DNA of 41,941 nt from Actinomycetes bacterium (GTDB lineage Bacteria > Actinomycetota > Actinomycetes > Mycobacteriales > Mycobacteriaceae). A program made the position numbers and the translations under genes. The stretch lies in contig JAEWRC010000060.1 of assembly GCA_023460175.1 (NCBI GenBank), positions 1-41,941 of the forward strand, read 5' to 3'. Below are positions 40,294-41,941 of the stretch, piece after piece (position 1 is the stretch's first letter; every line of letters begins with the position of its first letter). Below the pieces are notes generated by a model that was not told where the DNA came from, did no database searches, and worked only from the letters and a program-made list of their open reading frames with translations.

Positions 40294-40806
40294 ATGGAGG
40301 GGATGATTGCGGGGCGTACCGAAAGTGATATGCCCGGACTGGATATTGCTGAACAACGGTCGTGGCAAAACTATTTGGATTCTGCGTTGCGTATTTACGC
40401 GACGCTGAACCGGGGGTTGACCGAGGCGCACGATCTGACACTGGTCGACGTGCGGTTACTCGATCTGCTGGACAAGTCACCGACCGGGTCGGTCCGGATG
40501 GGTGACCTCGCCGAGGCGTTGATGTCGTTACCGAGCCGGGTGACCCGGCAGATCCGCCGGCTCGAGACGGCCGGCCTGGTGACGCGCACGGCCAGTCCCG
40601 AGGATGGCCGCGGGGTTCTCGCGACCATCACCGAAGAGGGGCGCGAGGTCGTCGAGAAGGCGATGGTCACGTACTGCCAGGGGGTGCGCACGCACTTCCT
40701 CAGTCAGCTGTCGCGGCCCCAGGTGGCCGCGATGGGGGAGAACTGCCGCCGGATCAGTTCGGCGCTCAAGGGCGTCGCCGCGCCCCGCAGGTACGGGCGC
40801 AACTGA
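40294..40806 (+). CDS. MarR-family transcriptional regulator
   Basis: A 170-residue MarR regulator. The winged helix-turn-helix is clear: VDVRLLDLLDKSPTGSVRMG, LAEALMSLPSRVTRQIRRLE and the wing with LVTRTASPEDGRGVLATITE. The remaining helices form the dimer. ATG 40294 is used since a -10-like TAGCAT ends 6 bases upstream; ATGs at 40303 and 40330 are alternatives. The first 40 codons are less GC-rich than the rest, a common feature of starts. It is divergent from the quinone oxidoreductase gene, the likely target, suggesting control by quinones or other electrophiles. Confidence 0.9.
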   Translation: MEGMIAGRTESDMPGLDIAEQRSWQNYLDSALRIYATLNRGLTEAHDLTLVDVRLLDLLDKSPTGSVRMGDLAEALMSLPSRVTRQIRRLETAGLVTRTASPEDGRGVLATITEEGREVVEKAMVTYCQGVRTHFLSQLSRPQVAAMGENCRRISSALKGVAAPRRYGRN

Positions 40807-40839
40807 GGCGACGCCGCGCGCACCGCTAATGTTGTCGGC

Positions 40840-40926
40840 GGTGGCGTGGCAGAGCGGCCTAATGCACTCGCCTTGAAAGCGAGAGGTGTCTAACAGCACC
40901 CGGGGGTTCAAATCCCTCCGCCACCG
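40840..40926 (+). tRNA. tRNA-Ser (anticodon UGA)
   Basis: An 87-base class II tRNA. The acceptor arms GGTGGCG (40840-40846) and CGCCACC (40919-40925) pair fully, with discriminator G at 40926. The anticodon stem CTCGC/GCGAG encloses CTTGAAA with anticodon TGA at 40874-40876. The long variable arm (around GGTGTCTAACAGCACC) and T-loop TTCAAAT are as expected for serine. The gene does not encode CCA directly after the discriminator. Confidence 0.97.
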
Positions 40927-41189
40927 CTCTTGCCCGCGTGTGGAGGCCAGTAGCAATCGCACGGACACCGCCCCGGGCCCGTGGCCGCGAAGGGGGCGCA
41001 CGGACACCCCGCCTATGCCGAGGATTGTGGCCACCAGGTGGCTGCGATCCTCTGCGTTGGTGGCACCTCTCGGGTTGGCCACCTGAGTGGCTGCGATTAT
41101 GAGCGCCCGCCCACCGAGTCGGGTGCCGGCCCGAGTCCGCCTGCTACTGCGACAGCACGTTGCAGCAGTGTCCCGCTAAGGCCGCACCC
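40927..41189. other. Gap between tRNA-Ser and the DUF692 locus
   Basis: 263 bases with no gene evident. It begins with a short direct repeat (GCACGGACACC near 40961 and near 40998) and then holds the two hairpins given separately. No duplicate of the tRNA 3' end, such as an integrated element would leave, is seen inside the window. Confidence 0.5.
41021..41051 (+). terminator. 15-bp RNA hairpin downstream of tRNA-Ser
   Basis: 41021-41035 and 41037-41051 pair over 15 bases around a central A; three of the pairs are G-U that form only in plus-strand RNA, so selection appears to keep this hairpin in that transcript. A shorter copy with the same core (TGGCCAC-CTGA-GTGGCTG) lies at 41076-41093. 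Likely terminators or processing sites of the tRNA-Ser transcript, or part of a small RNA. Confidence 0.6.
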
Positions 41190-41375
41190 TCACCGGCGAG
41201 ACCACCACCGCCGCCGCGGCACCCCGGCCCGCGCATGGGCGTCCCGCTTGTGTCGGCACACCGCGCCGGCGGCGGCCACCGCGGCCGCGTCGAATCCGGG
41301 CGGCACGGGGCCGTCGGCCACCAGGGCCCGCACCAGGGCCGTCTGGCGCTGTGCCAACGTGTCGGAATCGGTCAT
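41190..41375 (-). CDS. Short partner protein of the DUF692 locus (resembles SCO6045-type proteins)
   Basis: A 61-residue protein, MTDSDTLAQRQTALVRALVA at the start followed by DGPVPPGFDAAAVAAAGAVC, then a basic tail rich in Arg and Trp. The GPVPPGFD motif recalls small proteins (SCO6045-type) that follow DUF692 genes in actinobacteria; this is from memory. ATG 41375 overlaps the DUF692 stop by 4 bases (ATGA), so the two are coupled. A GTG two codons earlier is possible. It may help the DUF692 enzyme recognise its substrate, but no function is known. Confidence 0.65.
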   Translation of the reverse strand: MTDSDTLAQRQTALVRALVADGPVPPGFDAAAVAAAGAVCRHKRDAHARAGVPRRRWWSRR

Positions 41376-41941
41376 GTCCACACCTCCCGTGCCCGCGTCG
41401 TAATCGGTTCGGCCCCAGCCGCTTCGGCGATCTGATCGAGCTCGTCGAACAGCTCCGCGGCCGGCGGGTAGCGGCCGTCGCGCTCCAGCATGAACGGGAC
41501 GTCGACCCGCTCGCGCAGCGCCGTCACCAGGTCCAGGACCTCCGGCGGGGTCCGGGCGGTGTGGGTGTCGTGATAGAAATCGTCACCCGCGTGGCCGCCC
41601 GCGACGTGGCTGTAGGCCACCTGCTCCACCGGTAGCCGCGCCAGTTCGCGGTGCGGGTCGCGGCCGCGGTTGCGGGCGTTGGCATAGACGTTCGCGACGT
41701 CGAGCACCAGCAGCACCCCGCAGCGCTCCACCAGCTCGGTGAGGAACTCCGACTCGGTGAGGTCGGACTCCGGCCACTCCAGGAACGACGCCACGTTCTC
41801 GACGGCCAGCGGCACCCCCAGCTCGGCGCGGGTGCGCTCGATGTTGCGGGCCAGCGCGTCGAGGGCCGCGCGGGTCCGCGGTACCGGCAGCAGGTGGCCG
41901 GCCTCGATCCCGCCGGCCCGGACGAACGCGATGTGTTCGCT
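41372..41941 (-). CDS. DUF692 (multinuclear non-heme iron oxidase, MNIO) protein, 5' end beyond window
   Basis: The C-terminal 189 residues of a DUF692 TIM-barrel protein; the frame is open to the window edge. Family motifs are clear: SEHIAFVRAGG, PLAVENVASFLEW, CGVLLVLDVANVYANARN, VAYSHVAGGH and YHDTHTARTPPEVLDLV, which carry the His, Asp, Glu and Asn metal ligands of the MNIO family. Relatives such as MbnB and TglH modify cysteines in ribosomally made peptides. Its stop overlaps a 61-residue partner gene. The peptide or membrane-protein substrate would have to be encoded upstream, beyond 41941. Confidence 0.88.
   Translation of the reverse strand, partial: SEHIAFVRAGGIEAGHLLPVPRTRAALDALARNIERTRAELGVPLAVENVASFLEWPESDLTESEFLTELVERCGVLLVLDVANVYANARNRGRDPHRELARLPVEQVAYSHVAGGHAGDDFYHDTHTARTPPEVLDLVTALRERVDVPFMLERDGRYPPAAELFDELDQIAEAAGAEPITTRAREVWT

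Noticed and set aside
40840..41189. tRNA-Ser as phage or island attachment site
   Set aside because: No integrase gene and no second copy of the tRNA 3' end were found in the window.

Overview
The window is high-GC, densely coded mycobacterial chromosome, most likely from a fast-growing, non-tuberculous species (Mycolicibacterium type). The assignment rests on gene content and order: pks13-accD4 (mycolic acid condensation), a seven-gene arabinan operon ending embC-embA-embB, the wzm-glfT1-wzt galactan export cluster with the proteasome activator bpa, a GjpA-type porin gene, and homologues of Rv3777 and Rv3778c. All names come from remembered family features and catalytic residues; no database search was run.

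Layout. 1-2781 (+): the end of pks13, then accD4. 2898-8531: an accessory stretch with a DUF4331 protein, a metallo-beta-lactamase-fold hydrolase, a secreted protein, an AraC regulator, a membrane-anchored serine protease overlapping a repeat-bearing lipoprotein, and a small secreted protein. 8749-22995 (-): gtrA-like gene (Rv3789 type), dprE1, dprE2, aftA, embC, embA, embB, with junctions that abut or overlap; together they make and transfer arabinose from decaprenyl-phosphoryl-arabinose. 23039-29006: an HD hydrolase gene, then a GntR-controlled catabolic-looking island of two Asp/Glu-racemase-superfamily enzymes, a D-2-hydroxyacid dehydrogenase, an amidase and a DUF3830 protein, with two near-identical palindromic operators. 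28975-31676: a MocR-type regulator divergent from an AhpD-like gene, then a flavin/PPOX-family gene preceded by two DosR-type boxes. 31774-34057 (-): a hypothetical protein and the GjpA-like porin. 34402-37473 (-): bpa, wzt, glfT1, wzm. 38012-40806: a class V aminotransferase-like protein lacking the PLP lysine, a quinone oxidoreductase and a divergent MarR regulator. 40840-41941: tRNA-Ser(UGA), paired RNA hairpins, and the end of a DUF692 (MNIO) locus with a short overlapping partner gene.

The envelope genes cooperate: GlfT1 starts the galactan on the lipid carrier, Wzm/Wzt export it, DprE1/DprE2 make the arabinose donor, AftA primes and EmbA/B/C extend arabinan, and Pks13/AccD4 make the mycolates that cap it. 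Compared with M. tuberculosis as I remember it, the two envelope blocks are conserved but the DNA between them (23-34 kb) and between accD4 and embB (2.9-8.6 kb) is replaced. The least described parts are the GntR/racemase/amidase/DUF3830 island and the DUF692 locus at the right edge. Several genes seem to begin at the transcription start itself (leaderless), which fixes a number of start codons.
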